From NCBI GenBank assembly GCA_937892015.1, contig CALAUY010000094.1, forward strand, positions 1 to 13,754: DNA of 13,754 nt, written 5' to 3'. Positions 1 through 6,489 of this stretch are shown here, piece by piece. How positions within the stretch are numbered: the first letter of the stretch is position 1; each line of letters starts with the position of its first letter. The stretch comes from an uncultured Bacteroidales bacterium (GTDB taxonomy: Bacteria; Bacteroidota; Bacteroidia; Bacteroidales; Paludibacteraceae). The notes beneath the pieces were generated by a model. The model made no database searches. It worked only from the letters and a program-made list of their open reading frames with translations, and was not told where the DNA came from. The position numbers and the translations under genes were made by a program.

Positions 1-400
1 TAACAGAGTAAGAGGGAATGTTCACAACTTTACCATCGACAACGATGTGACGGTGGCCTACAAGCTGACGAGCAGCAGCGCGTGTGGGAGCAATACCGAG
101 GCGATAAACCACATTGTCGAGACGGCTCTCGAGCAACTGCAGAAGAACCTCACCAGTGATGCCCGATGACTTGGCTGCTTTCTCAAACATATTACGGAAC
201 TGACGCTCGAGAACACCATAGGTGTACTTAGCTTTCTGCTTCTCTGCCAACATGACACCATACTCAGACTGCTTTCTGCGACGAGAGTTGCCATGCTGTC
301 CAGGAGGGAAGTTTCTCTTGGACAAAACTTTGTCGGGGCCGTAGATGGGTTCACCAAAACGGCGTGCAATTTTAGATTTCGGACCTATATACTTTGCCAT
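1..400 (-). CDS. rpsD: 30S ribosomal protein S4 (uS4), 3' end cut off by window edge
   Basis: Primary 16S rRNA-binding protein that nucleates assembly of the 30S body and helps hold decoding accuracy. The start codon at 400-398 opens MAKYIGPKSKIARRFGEPIY, and 133 codons are visible of roughly 200 expected. The FPPGQHG motif is at residues 31-37, YGVLERQFRN at 61-70, and the S4 RNA-binding domain begins near residue 90 with ESRLDNVVYRLG and goes on through RQLVGHRHIVVDGKVVNI. The N-terminal arm has no cysteines, so this is the zinc-free form. It follows rpsK after a 99-base spacer that can fold into a long hairpin. In E. coli S4 represses its own operon; whether it does so here is not known. 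Family assignment is certain, the C-terminus is unseen. Confidence 0.97.
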   Translation of the reverse strand, partial: MAKYIGPKSKIARRFGEPIYGPDKVLSKRNFPPGQHGNSRRRKQSEYGVMLAEKQKAKYTYGVLERQFRNMFEKAAKSSGITGEVLLQLLESRLDNVVYRLGIAPTRAAARQLVGHRHIVVDGKVVNIPSYSV

Positions 401-499
401 AATATTTGTTATTCGGGAATTGGCTGGGAACTGCAGGGCTGATGCCTGCCACGCTCCTGCTTCGTTCCGTTGATTTGATAATTGTTATTGTTTAGAAGT
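401..499 (-). promoter_or_regulatory. rpsK-rpsD spacer with long stem-loop, possible S4-operon control element
   Basis: This 99-base spacer is long for this operon. In the mRNA strand the arm at 468-464 (GGAAC) pairs with 431-427 (GTTCC), and the arm at 460-456 (GCAGG) pairs with 437-433 (CCTGC), giving a ten-pair stem broken by a small asymmetric internal loop. A second GCAGG at 449-445 competes for the same CCTGC arm, so two folds are possible. No U-run follows, so it is not an ordinary terminator. The region after the stem up to the rpsD start is A/T-rich. A regulatory role is inference from position and folding only. Confidence 0.4.
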
Positions 500-889
500 T
501 TATACCTTACGACGCTTTGGAGGACGGCAGCCATTGTGTGGCAGTGGAGTGACATCGACAATCTCGATAACCTCGATACCTGCACCATGGACGGCACGGA
601 TAGCCGACTCACGGCCATTGCCCGGACCCTTAACGTAAGCCTTCACCTTGCGCAAACCAAGGTCGTAGGCAACCTTTGCACAATCCTCACCTGCCATCTG
701 AGCAGCATAAGGAGTATTCTTCTTTGAGCCACGGAAGCCCATCTTACCGGCAGAAGACCAGGAAATAACCTGTCCTTCACCATTAGCTACGGTAACTATT
801 ACATTGTTGAAAGAAGAAGAAACGTGGAGCTGTCCAACGCCATCTACTTTTACAACGCGCTTCTTGGTTGCAACTGTTTTTTTTGCCAT
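500..889 (-). CDS. rpsK: 30S ribosomal protein S11 (uS11)
   Basis: Component of the 30S platform that contacts 16S rRNA near the mRNA exit from the E site, next to S7 and S18. The 129-residue product matches the usual length. It has the core HVSSSFNNVIVTV near residue 22, GFRGSKKNTPYAAQMA near 51, and the signature GPGNGRESAIRAVHGAG near 88. The C-terminus is TPLPHNGCRPPKRRKV, where HNG is the conserved Asn-Gly pair that is turned into isoaspartate in E. coli S11. The start MAKKTVATKKRVVKV follows a short lysine-rich tail of the type usual in this family. It lies between rpsM and rpsD, the normal alpha-operon order. No strong ribosome binding site is seen. Confidence 0.98.
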   Translation of the reverse strand: MAKKTVATKKRVVKVDGVGQLHVSSSFNNVIVTVANGEGQVISWSSAGKMGFRGSKKNTPYAAQMAGEDCAKVAYDLGLRKVKAYVKGPGNGRESAIRAVHGAGIEVIEIVDVTPLPHNGCRPPKRRKV

Positions 890-971
890 TGTTGTTTGAT
901 TTTTAGGGGTTTCAGGCTCTCGTCATGCTGCTTCAAGCGGCGGTTTGGAGGTCTTGAAACCGGTTGGTTGT
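890..971 (-). promoter_or_regulatory. rpsM-rpsK spacer with mutually exclusive stems
   Basis: In the mRNA strand the segment 962-953 (CGGTTTCAAG) can pair in three ways: its first six bases with AAACCG at 946-941, its TTCAAG (958-953) with CTTGAA at 937-932, or its GGTTTCA (961-955) with TGAAACC at 914-908. All three pairings are perfect but share bases, so only one can form at a time. No U-run follows. This arrangement resembles a small RNA switch or a ribosomal protein target, but that is inference; the pairings themselves are read directly from the sequence. Confidence 0.4.
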
Positions 972-1352
972 TTACTTCGTTGCTTTCTTCTTGTTTGCAA
1001 CAGTTTTCTTTTTGCCCTTGCGGGTACGAGCGTTATTCTTGGTCGATTGACCACGAACAGGTAGTCCGATACGGTGGCGCACACCACGATAACAACCAAT
1101 ATCCATCAAACGCTTGATATTGAGCTGCGTTTCTGAGCGAAGATCACCTTCCACCTTGTAGGAGGCACCGATGATTTCACGAATCTTAGCAGCTTGGTCG
1201 TCTGTCCAATCCTGTACCTTGATGCTTGGGTCAACGCCTGCTTCCGCCAGGATTTTCTTTGCACTGCTGCGACCTATTCCGTAGATGTAAGTCAAACCGA
1301 CTTCCCCAATCTTATTCTGGGGTAAATCTACACCAACAATTCTTATTGCCAT
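972..1352 (-). CDS. rpsM: 30S ribosomal protein S13 (uS13)
   Basis: Head protein of the 30S subunit that forms intersubunit bridges with the 50S central protuberance and whose tail reaches the P-site tRNA. The 126-residue product begins MAIRIVGVDLPQNKIGEVGL, has YIYGIGRSSAKKIL near residue 23 (helix-two-turns-helix region), DIGCYRGVRHRIGLPVRGQ at 84-102, and TKNNARTRKG before a lysine-rich tail ending NKKKATK. Length is slightly above the E. coli protein because of that tail. It opens the alpha-type block directly after rpmJ, with a 47-base A/T-rich spacer and no Shine-Dalgarno sequence. Confidence 0.98.
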   Translation of the reverse strand: MAIRIVGVDLPQNKIGEVGLTYIYGIGRSSAKKILAEAGVDPSIKVQDWTDDQAAKIREIIGASYKVEGDLRSETQLNIKRLMDIGCYRGVRHRIGLPVRGQSTKNNARTRKGKKKTVANKKKATK

Positions 1353-1399
1353 AATTCTATACTATAAGGATAAAATGAATAATTACTAATCTGAGATGC

Positions 1400-1516
1400 T
1401 TATCCTTGACGCATCTTCATCTTAGGTTCTTTTTTGTTGATAACGTAAAGATGACCTTTTCGGCGAACGATTTTGCAGTCAGCATTACGTTTCTTAATGG
1501 ATGCTCTTACTTTCAT
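1400..1516 (-). CDS. rpmJ: 50S ribosomal protein L36 (bL36), zinc-free form
   Basis: Small protein of the large subunit that binds 23S rRNA domain VI and stabilises the folded core. The 38-codon gene runs from ATG at 1516-1514 to TAA at 1402-1400 and reads MKVRASIKKRNADCKIVRRK, then GHLYVINKKEPKMKMRQG. In zinc-binding L36 the ligands are Cys11, Cys14, Cys27 and His33. Here only Cys14 remains; positions 11 and 27 are Asn and 33 is Met, so the ribbon cannot bind zinc in the usual way. This matches what I recall for Bacteroidota L36. It sits between infA (16-base gap) and rpsM, its standard place. Too short for usual length filters, but its sequence is unmistakable. Confidence 0.97.
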   Translation of the reverse strand: MKVRASIKKRNADCKIVRRKGHLYVINKKEPKMKMRQG

Positions 1517-1532
1517 GAGAGTAACTTTTTAT

Positions 1533-1751
1533 TTATTTATAACGGAATGATATACGTCCCTTGGTGAGGTCATACGGGCTCATCTCGACGCGGACCTTAT
1601 CGCCCGGGAGAATTTTGATATAATGCATGCGCATTTTCCCCGAGATGTGTGCCGTAATGACGTGACCACTTTCCAACTGAACACGAAACATTGCATTGGA
1701 TAGAGCCTCAATGATTGTGCCGTCAACTTCTATTGCATCTTGTTTTGCCAT
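1533..1751 (-). CDS. infA: Translation initiation factor IF-1
   Basis: Binds the A site of the 30S subunit during initiation, blocks premature elongator tRNA entry and supports IF2 and IF3. The 72-residue product is the usual length for a single S1/OB-fold domain: MAKQDAIEVDGTIIEALSNA at the N-terminus, MFRVQLESGHVITAHISGKM in the middle, RMHYIKILPGDKVRVEMSPY and TKGRISFRYK at the end. All core family motifs are present. It is placed between map and rpmJ, with spacers of 15 and 16 bases, so it is almost certainly cotranscribed with both. No ribosome binding site is evident; the leader is A/T-rich. Confidence 0.98.
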   Translation of the reverse strand: MAKQDAIEVDGTIIEALSNAMFRVQLESGHVITAHISGKMRMHYIKILPGDKVRVEMSPYDLTKGRISFRYK

Positions 1752-1766
1752 ATATTGATGTTTTTA

Positions 1767-2552
1767 TTAGATGAATCGGTCTCCGAGTGTTTGCTTGATA
1801 TACTCGAACGTAGAGAGGATGTCGGCCTTGCCGTTGCGAACGCATACCGACAACTCATAATGTGCTGCGTGTTTGCGATCGGCGGTACGTGCTGTCCAGC
1901 CATCGTTCTCGATGATGACGTTGCGTTGTCCCATGCAAATCATAGGTTCGATGGCTATCACCATGCCGTTCTTCAAGACCACACCGTTGCCTCTACGCCC
2001 ATAGTTGGGGACTTCGGGGTCTTCATGCATCTCGCGCCCAATGCCGTGTCCAACGAACTCGCGGACCACGTTGTAACCTTTACCTTCACAATGGTGCTGG
2101 ATAGCGTAACTGATGTCCCCTACTCTTCGGCCGGTTATTGCTTGGTCGATTCCGAGATACAATGCTTCTTTCGTCGTCCGAAGCAACTGCATTACGTCAT
2201 CGCTCACTTCGCCTACGGGGAAGGTATAAGCCGAATCGGAATGGAATCCATTGAGCAATATGCAGCAGTCTAATGAGACAATGTCTCCCTCTTTGAGAAC
2301 CTGTTTAGCAGAAGGAACACCGTGCACCACCTGTTCATTTACCGAAGTGCACAAAGCGGCGGGATAGCCTTCAAACCCTTTGCAGGACGGTATTCCCCCA
2401 TTGTCGCGGATATATTCCTCTGCCAACTTGTCTAATTGAGCAGTAGTCACTCCCGGAGCGATGACTTTGGCGAGTTCGCCATAAGTCATGCCCAGAAGTT
2501 TATTGCTTGCACGCAAAAGCTCTACTTCTTCATCTGTTTTGAGAAAAACCAT
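1767..2552 (-). CDS. map: Methionine aminopeptidase, type I
   Basis: Removes the initiator methionine from nascent proteins at the ribosome exit when the second residue is small. The 261-residue product has the pita-bread fold and no N-terminal zinc-finger extension. All five metal ligands are visible: Asp95 in VSLDCC, Asp106 in FHSDSAY, His169 in FVGHGIG, Glu202 in AIEPMI and Glu233 in HYELSV. The substrate-side histidines His78 (VVHGVP) and His176 (EMHEDP) are also in place. The strand with the last ligand reads AHYELSV, where many relatives have a form like HFEHTV; the ligand is kept. It lies between secY and infA, and adk, which often stands here in Firmicutes, is absent. Confidence 0.97.
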   Translation of the reverse strand: MVFLKTDEEVELLRASNKLLGMTYGELAKVIAPGVTTAQLDKLAEEYIRDNGGIPSCKGFEGYPAALCTSVNEQVVHGVPSAKQVLKEGDIVSLDCCILLNGFHSDSAYTFPVGEVSDDVMQLLRTTKEALYLGIDQAITGRRVGDISYAIQHHCEGKGYNVVREFVGHGIGREMHEDPEVPNYGRRGNGVVLKNGMVIAIEPMICMGQRNVIIENDGWTARTADRKHAAHYELSVCVRNGKADILSTFEYIKQTLGDRFI

Positions 2553-2567
2553 CTAGTTTTTGATGCA

Positions 2568-3908
2568 TTAGTATGCCATTGCGCCGGAACGTCCCTTAAT
2601 CTTGAAGCCATTGTCGAAGAATCCGTCGTAGTGACGCATGAGCAGATGGCTCTCAATCTGTTGGAGCGTATCCAAAATCACACCGACCATAATCAGAAGC
2701 GATGTTCCTCCGAAGAACTGTGCAAAACCCATGCTGACACCCGCGAGACGAGCAAAAGCAGGAAGGATGGCCACAATTGCGAGGAAGATACTGCCCGGGA
2801 GAGTGATACGAGACATGATAGTATCGATGTACTCGGCCGTCTTCTTACCCGGCTTAACACCCGGAATAAATCCGTTGTTCTGCTTCAGGCTCTCCGCCAT
2901 TTGCTGAGGGTTGATAATGATTGCGGTATAGAAATACGTGAACGCAATTATCAGAATGAAGAATACAAAGTTATACCAAAAACCGTCGTTGTTGGAGAAC
3001 GCGCGAACAAAAGCACCGCTACCATCGGTAGTAAAGCCTGCAATCATCAACGGCAAGAACATGATAGCTTGTGCGAAGATGATTGGCATGACGTTAGCGG
3101 CATTCACTTTCAGCGGGATGTACTGACGCACACCGCCGTATTGGCGATTGCCCACCATACGTTTGGCATACTGTACGGGGATTTTGCGAGTGCCCTGCAC
3201 TAACATGATGGCCACTGCAAACACGAAGAGCAGAATCACAATTTCCAACAAGAACACTACCAAACCGCCACCGGCATCGTTCAACCGAGAGCTGAACTCT
3301 TGGATGATGGCACCCGGGAGACGGGCAATGATACCGATAAGAATGATAAATGAAATACCATTTCCTATACCGCGGTCTGTAATCCGTTCACCCAACCACA
3401 TGACGAACATTGATCCGGCGCAGAGGATGATGGTTGAAGAAATTGTAAACCAGTTCCATCCAATCTCAAGGGGAGCACCGACGGAGTGCATCTGTACTGA
3501 AAGGTTCACGAGGTAAGAAGGTCCTTGCAGAATCAGAATCGCAACAGTCAGATAGCGCGTTATTTGGTTCATTTTCTGTCGGCCGGATTCGCCATCCTGC
3601 TGCATCTTCTGGAAATAGGGCACTGCAATAGTGAGCAGTTGCACGATGATTGACGCAGAGATGTACGGCATGATACCCAACGCAAAGATAGAGGCGTTGG
3701 AGAACGCACCGCCGGAGAACATGTCCAGAAGCGCCATCAAGCCGCCTGCGGTCTGTGCGCGGAGAGCGGTTAACGCTGTCGGATCAATACCCGGGAGAAC
3801 AATGAACGAACCGAAGCGATAGATGAGCACGAAAAGTAGCGTGGTCAGCAGTCGATTGCGGAGTTCCTCAATCTTCCAGATATTTTTGATTGTTTCAATA
3901 AATTTCAT
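2568..3908 (-). CDS. secY: Protein translocase channel subunit SecY
   Basis: Pore-forming subunit of the SecYEG channel in the inner membrane, which passes unfolded secretory proteins outward and lets membrane proteins exit sideways. The 446-residue product shows about ten hydrophobic segments, near residues 18-40, 73-98, 117-138, 152-173, 182-200, 214-237, 272-293, 312-333, 370-392 and 396-415. Family signatures are GIMPYISASIIVQLL near 78, ITDRGIGNGIS at 176-186, GTSLLIMVGVILDT near 401 and the tail MRHYDGFFDNGF. The cytosolic loop before segment 9 reads GVKPGKKTAEYID, with Lys352 where many SecY proteins have Arg. A GAGG sits four bases before the start, a weak ribosome binding site. It follows rplO by 15 bases. 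Confidence 0.98.
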   Translation of the reverse strand: MKFIETIKNIWKIEELRNRLLTTLLFVLIYRFGSFIVLPGIDPTALTALRAQTAGGLMALLDMFSGGAFSNASIFALGIMPYISASIIVQLLTIAVPYFQKMQQDGESGRQKMNQITRYLTVAILILQGPSYLVNLSVQMHSVGAPLEIGWNWFTISSTIILCAGSMFVMWLGERITDRGIGNGISFIILIGIIARLPGAIIQEFSSRLNDAGGGLVVFLLEIVILLFVFAVAIMLVQGTRKIPVQYAKRMVGNRQYGGVRQYIPLKVNAANVMPIIFAQAIMFLPLMIAGFTTDGSGAFVRAFSNNDGFWYNFVFFILIIAFTYFYTAIIINPQQMAESLKQNNGFIPGVKPGKKTAEYIDTIMSRITLPGSIFLAIVAILPAFARLAGVSMGFAQFFGGTSLLIMVGVILDTLQQIESHLLMRHYDGFFDNGFKIKGRSGAMAY

Positions 3909-3923
3909 AAAACCTCAGTTATG

Positions 3924-4370
3924 TTAAAGTTTCTTTGCCTCACCGCCGGCAGCCACGATAGCCGCTTCGGCAGATTTGCTGAAAGCATTCGCTTCGACAA
4001 TCAGTTTGGCGGTTAACGTGCCTTTGCCGAGAATTTTGACAAGCACTTTCTTGCCAATCAAGCCGGCTGCATGCAACTCATCCAATCCAATCTTTTCCAG
4101 TTTTTGAGCGTCAGCCAGTGCCTGAAGAGAAGATAGGTTGATTGCCTTGTATTCGACACGGTTGATGTTCTTGAAACCGAATTTGGGCAGACGACGCTGG
4201 ATAGGCATCTGACCACCCTCGAAACCAATCTTTTTAGAATAACCCGAGCGCGATTTAGCGCCTTTATGGCCACGCGTAGAAGTGCCCCCCTTACCGGAAC
4301 CGGCACCACGACCAATGCGCTTCTGTGAATGAGTAGAACCGGCGGCCGGAGTCAAATTATAAAGTTCCAT
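3924..4370 (-). CDS. rplO: 50S ribosomal protein L15 (uL15)
   Basis: Late-assembly protein of the large subunit that threads through several 23S rRNA domains. The 148-residue product starts MELYNLTPAAGSTHSQKRIG and has the glycine- and arginine-rich extended arm RGAGSGKGGTSTRGHKGAKS around residues 21-40, then FEGGQMPIQRRLPKFGFKN, the classical L15 signature. The globular C-terminal half ends KSAEAAIVAAGGEAKKL. It is next to secY with a 15-base spacer, as in nearly all bacteria. The 65-base spacer on its upstream side, toward rpmD, holds a hairpin described separately. Confidence 0.98.
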   Translation of the reverse strand: MELYNLTPAAGSTHSQKRIGRGAGSGKGGTSTRGHKGAKSRSGYSKKIGFEGGQMPIQRRLPKFGFKNINRVEYKAINLSSLQALADAQKLEKIGLDELHAAGLIGKKVLVKILGKGTLTAKLIVEANAFSKSAEAAIVAAGGEAKKL

Positions 4371-4390
4371 TTTAACTATTTATTAGAAGT

Positions 4391-4423
4391 ATTTCGGACT
4401 CGGTTTTCCCTAACGCCCGAAAC
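4391..4423 (-). promoter_or_regulatory. Stem-loop in rpmD-rplO spacer
   Basis: In the mRNA strand GTTTCGGGC (4423-4415) pairs with GTCCGAAAT (4399-4391) over nine positions, seven Watson-Crick and two G-U, closing a 15-base loop. It lies 20 bases before the rplO start. There is no U-run after it, so it is not a typical terminator. A role in rplO translation or mRNA processing is possible but only inferred. Confidence 0.4.
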
Positions 4424-4435
4424 ACCAAGTTCAAA

Positions 4436-4612
4436 TTATTCAATTACTTTTACGAGATGAGTAACCTTAGCTACCATACCCAAAATAGCAGGAGTAGCCT
4501 CATGTTCTACCACTTGGTTTATCTTGTGAAGACCAAGAGCCTCCATAACCAATTTCTGGTTTTTAGGACACTTAATCGTGCTACGAACTTTCTGAATCTT
4601 AATTGTTGCCAT
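4436..4612 (-). CDS. rpmD: 50S ribosomal protein L30 (uL30)
   Basis: Small alpha/beta protein on the surface of the large subunit. The 58-residue product reads MATIKIQKVRSTIKCPKNQK, then LVMEALGLHKINQVVEHEAT and a C-terminal strand ending THLVKVIE. The GLHKINQ stretch is the family's GL(R/H)K...V element. Length is that of normal bacterial L30. An ATG ten codons further upstream would add MCNELKQKIS, but the family begins at MATIKIQ, so the inner ATG at 4612-4610 is used. It follows rpsE after 29 bases, in the standard rpsE-rpmD-rplO order. Confidence 0.96.
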   Translation of the reverse strand: MATIKIQKVRSTIKCPKNQKLVMEALGLHKINQVVEHEATPAILGMVAKVTHLVKVIE

Positions 4613-4641
4613 ACTAATTTTCTGTTTTAATTCGTTACACA

Positions 4642-5148
4642 TTATCCGTTAAACACTGCGGAAACACTTACGCCACGGTTTTGGGCGACCATACGTGCAT
4701 CACGGAGTTCACCGAGTGCCTGGATGGTGGCTTTAACGAGGTTGTGAGGGTTGGATGACCCTTTGGATTTAGCAAGGATATCCTTCACGCCGACACTCTC
4801 GAGCACGGCACGCATAGCGCCACCGGCCTTAACGCCGGTACCGGTAGATGCGGGCTGCAGATACACTTTCGCGCTTCCGAATTTTGAGAACTGTTCGTGG
4901 GGAATAGTACCATTGAGAATAGGCACTTGGATGAGGTTTTTCTTTGCGGCCTCAGTTCCTTTGGCGATAGCCGTAGTGACTTCACCTGCTTTACCCAATC
5001 CATAACCAACGATACCGTTGCCGTTTCCTACTACTACAATGGCTGCAAACGTGAAAGTACGACCACCTTTGGTAACTTTGGTTACGCGGTTTACAGCAAC
5101 GAGGCGCTCTTGGAGCTCCAAGTCATTTGTGGTTTTAACTCTATTCAT
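4642..5148 (-). CDS. rpsE: 30S ribosomal protein S5 (uS5)
   Basis: Sits near the mRNA entry tunnel with S3 and S4, and takes part in helicase activity and decoding accuracy. The 168-residue product starts MNRVKTTNDLELQERLVAVN. Its N-terminal double-stranded-RNA-binding-like domain includes RVTKVTKGGRTFTFAAIVVV and GNGNGIVGYGLGKAGEV (residues about 21-57). The C-terminal domain includes PASTGTGVKAGGAMRAVLES at 99-118 and ends NRGVSVSAVFNG. The loop around residues 21-30, where spectinomycin-resistance changes arise in E. coli S5, looks normal. It lies between rplR (12 bases) and rpmD. Confidence 0.98.
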   Translation of the reverse strand: MNRVKTTNDLELQERLVAVNRVTKVTKGGRTFTFAAIVVVGNGNGIVGYGLGKAGEVTTAIAKGTEAAKKNLIQVPILNGTIPHEQFSKFGSAKVYLQPASTGTGVKAGGAMRAVLESVGVKDILAKSKGSSNPHNLVKATIQALGELRDARMVAQNRGVSVSAVFNG

Positions 5149-5160
5149 ATCTTAACCATT

Positions 5161-5505
5161 TTAGAATTTGAGGCCGGCTTCGCGTGCGGCATCTGCAAGT
5201 TGTTTAACACGACCATGATAGAGATAGCCGTTGCGGTCGAACACCACGGTTTCAACGCCTGCTTTTTTAGCGGCTTCTGCGATAGCTTTTCCTACGAGGG
5301 CCGCTTTCTCTGTCTTGGTAATTTTCTCTTTGATAGCCAGCGATGAAGCGGCAGCCAAGGTATTACCTTTGGTATCATCGATTATCTGCGCATAAATCTG
5401 GCTATTCGAACGGAATACAGTGAGACGAGGACGCTCAGCAGTGCCGAACACTTTGGTACGGATGCGCTGCTTGATTTTCAGTCTTCTTTCTATTTTGTGA
5501 TCCAT
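5161..5505 (-). CDS. rplR: 50S ribosomal protein L18 (uL18)
   Basis: Binds 5S rRNA together with L5 and anchors it in the central protuberance. The 114-residue product starts MDHKIERRLKIKQRIRTKVF and has the core GTAERPRLTVFRSNSQIYAQ at about 21-40, then IIDDTKGNTLAAASSL, and the C-terminal signature VFDRNGYLYHGRVKQLADAA followed by REAGLKF. Length is close to the E. coli protein. It sits between rplF (18 bases) and rpsE (12 bases). Confidence 0.98.
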   Translation of the reverse strand: MDHKIERRLKIKQRIRTKVFGTAERPRLTVFRSNSQIYAQIIDDTKGNTLAAASSLAIKEKITKTEKAALVGKAIAEAAKKAGVETVVFDRNGYLYHGRVKQLADAAREAGLKF

Positions 5506-5523
5506 AATACTACTTTCTTAAAA

Positions 5524-6078
5524 TTACTTACCAGCCGACTTACCAGCTTTACGACGAATAACTTCACCCTGGAACTTAACACCTTTACCCTTGTATGGTT
5601 CGGGTTTGCGGAACGAGCGAATCTTGGCACATATTTGGCCAATGAGTTGCTTGTCAGCACATTCGAGGATAATCAACGGGTTTTGGTTACGCTCGGATTT
5701 GGTCTCCACTTTCACCTCTTTAGGCAGCATGAGATAAATCGGGTGAGTATAACCCAAAGAGAGTTGAATCAGGTTTCCCTGGCTTTCTACACGATAGCCA
5801 ACGCCAACAAGTTCGAGCGTCTTCCTGTATCCTTCGCTTACACCCACAACCATATTGTGAATCAGCGCGCGGTACAGACCATGCATAGAACGCATCTCTT
5901 TTTCATCGTTCGGGCGGGTTACATGAACCTCGGCTCCTTCTACTTTGACATTAATCTTGGGATTGACGGCTTGCTGAAGCTCACCCTTGGGTCCCTTAAC
6001 GGTAACGACATTATTTGCGTCAACAGTAACGGTTACGCCTGCAGGGATATTTACCGGTAATTTACCAATTCTTGACAT
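5524..6078 (-). CDS. rplF: 50S ribosomal protein L6 (uL6)
   Basis: Binds 23S rRNA close to the sarcin-ricin loop and the base of the L7/L12 stalk, where it supports factor-driven GTP hydrolysis. The 184-residue product starts MSRIGKLPVNIPAGVTVTVD and has the two repeated alpha/beta domains: the first includes VTVKGPKGELQ, the second LVGVGYRVESQGNLIQLSLG and a C-terminal part with FRKPEPYKGKGVKFQGEVI and RRKAGKSAGK. Unlike most genes here it has a strong ribosome binding site, AGGAGG at 6092-6087, eight bases before the start and just after the rpsH stop. Confidence 0.98.
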   Translation of the reverse strand: MSRIGKLPVNIPAGVTVTVDANNVVTVKGPKGELQQAVNPKINVKVEGAEVHVTRPNDEKEMRSMHGLYRALIHNMVVGVSEGYRKTLELVGVGYRVESQGNLIQLSLGYTHPIYLMLPKEVKVETKSERNQNPLIILECADKQLIGQICAKIRSFRKPEPYKGKGVKFQGEVIRRKAGKSAGK

Positions 6079-6086
6079 ATTGTAAC

Positions 6087-6092
6087 CCTCCT
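6087..6092 (-). promoter_or_regulatory. Strong Shine-Dalgarno sequence for rplF
   Basis: AGGAGG in the mRNA strand, eight bases before the rplF start and directly after the rpsH stop codon (TAATAGGAGGG). It is one of only two strong sites in the window, in an organism type that usually starts translation without one. Confidence 0.75.
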
Positions 6093-6093
6093 A

Positions 6094-6489
6094 TTAATAA
6101 ATGTAGCAAAGAACCTCACCACCCAATTTCTGATTGAGTGCTTCCTTGTTCGTCATCACGCCTTTCGAAGTGGAAAGGATTGCGATACCGAGTCCGTTGA
6201 GCACGCGAGGCATCTCGCGATAGCCTACATAACGGCGAAGACCGGGGGTTGATACACGTGTTAAAGACTTGATGGCGTTAACTTTGTTAACGGGATCATA
6301 CTTCAAGGCAATCTTGATAGTGCCTTGAGGTCCATCTTCGACGAACTTATAGGAAAGGATGTAGCCTTTCTCAAACAAGATTCGCGTGATCTCTTTCTTC
6401 AGATTCGAAGCCGGTATTTCGACGATGCGGTGGCCGGCTTTGATTGCATTTCTGAGACGAGTCAGATAATCTGCGATTGGATCTGTCAT
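6094..6489 (-). CDS. rpsH: 30S ribosomal protein S8 (uS8)
   Basis: Primary binder of 16S rRNA helix 21 and an essential early protein of the 30S central domain. In E. coli it represses the spc operon. The 131-residue product starts MTDPIADYLTRLRNAIKAGH and ends with the family signature GLGIAILSTSKGVMTNKEAL followed by NQKLGGEVLCYIY. Length equals the family norm. Its leader is odd: a 222-base gap separates it from rpsN, a small GC stem stands 17 bases before the start, and seven Ts come directly before the ATG. Whether S8 binds this leader is unknown. Confidence 0.98.
   Translation of the reverse strand: MTDPIADYLTRLRNAIKAGHRIVEIPASNLKKEITRILFEKGYILSYKFVEDGPQGTIKIALKYDPVNKVNAIKSLTRVSTPGLRRYVGYREMPRVLNGLGIAILSTSKGVMTNKEALNQKLGGEVLCYIY

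Noticed and set aside
1035..1060. Ser in place of Arg in the S13 motif GQSTKNNARTRKG
   Set aside because: At first it looked like a decoding-related change, but I recall GQST in other Bacteroidales S13 proteins, so it is probably typical of the lineage.
1753..1766. Loss of adk between secY and map
   Set aside because: adk is present here in Firmicutes but not in many other phyla; there is no trace of a broken gene in the 15-base gaps.
2436..3203. 255-codon plus-strand frame over map and secY
   Set aside because: Antisense to both genes, with a composition (many R, K, H, C) of the non-coding type and no recognisable domain.
4613..4642. Longer rpmD that starts at the rpsE stop
   Set aside because: The extra MCNELKQKIS is not part of L30; the MATIKIQ start fits.
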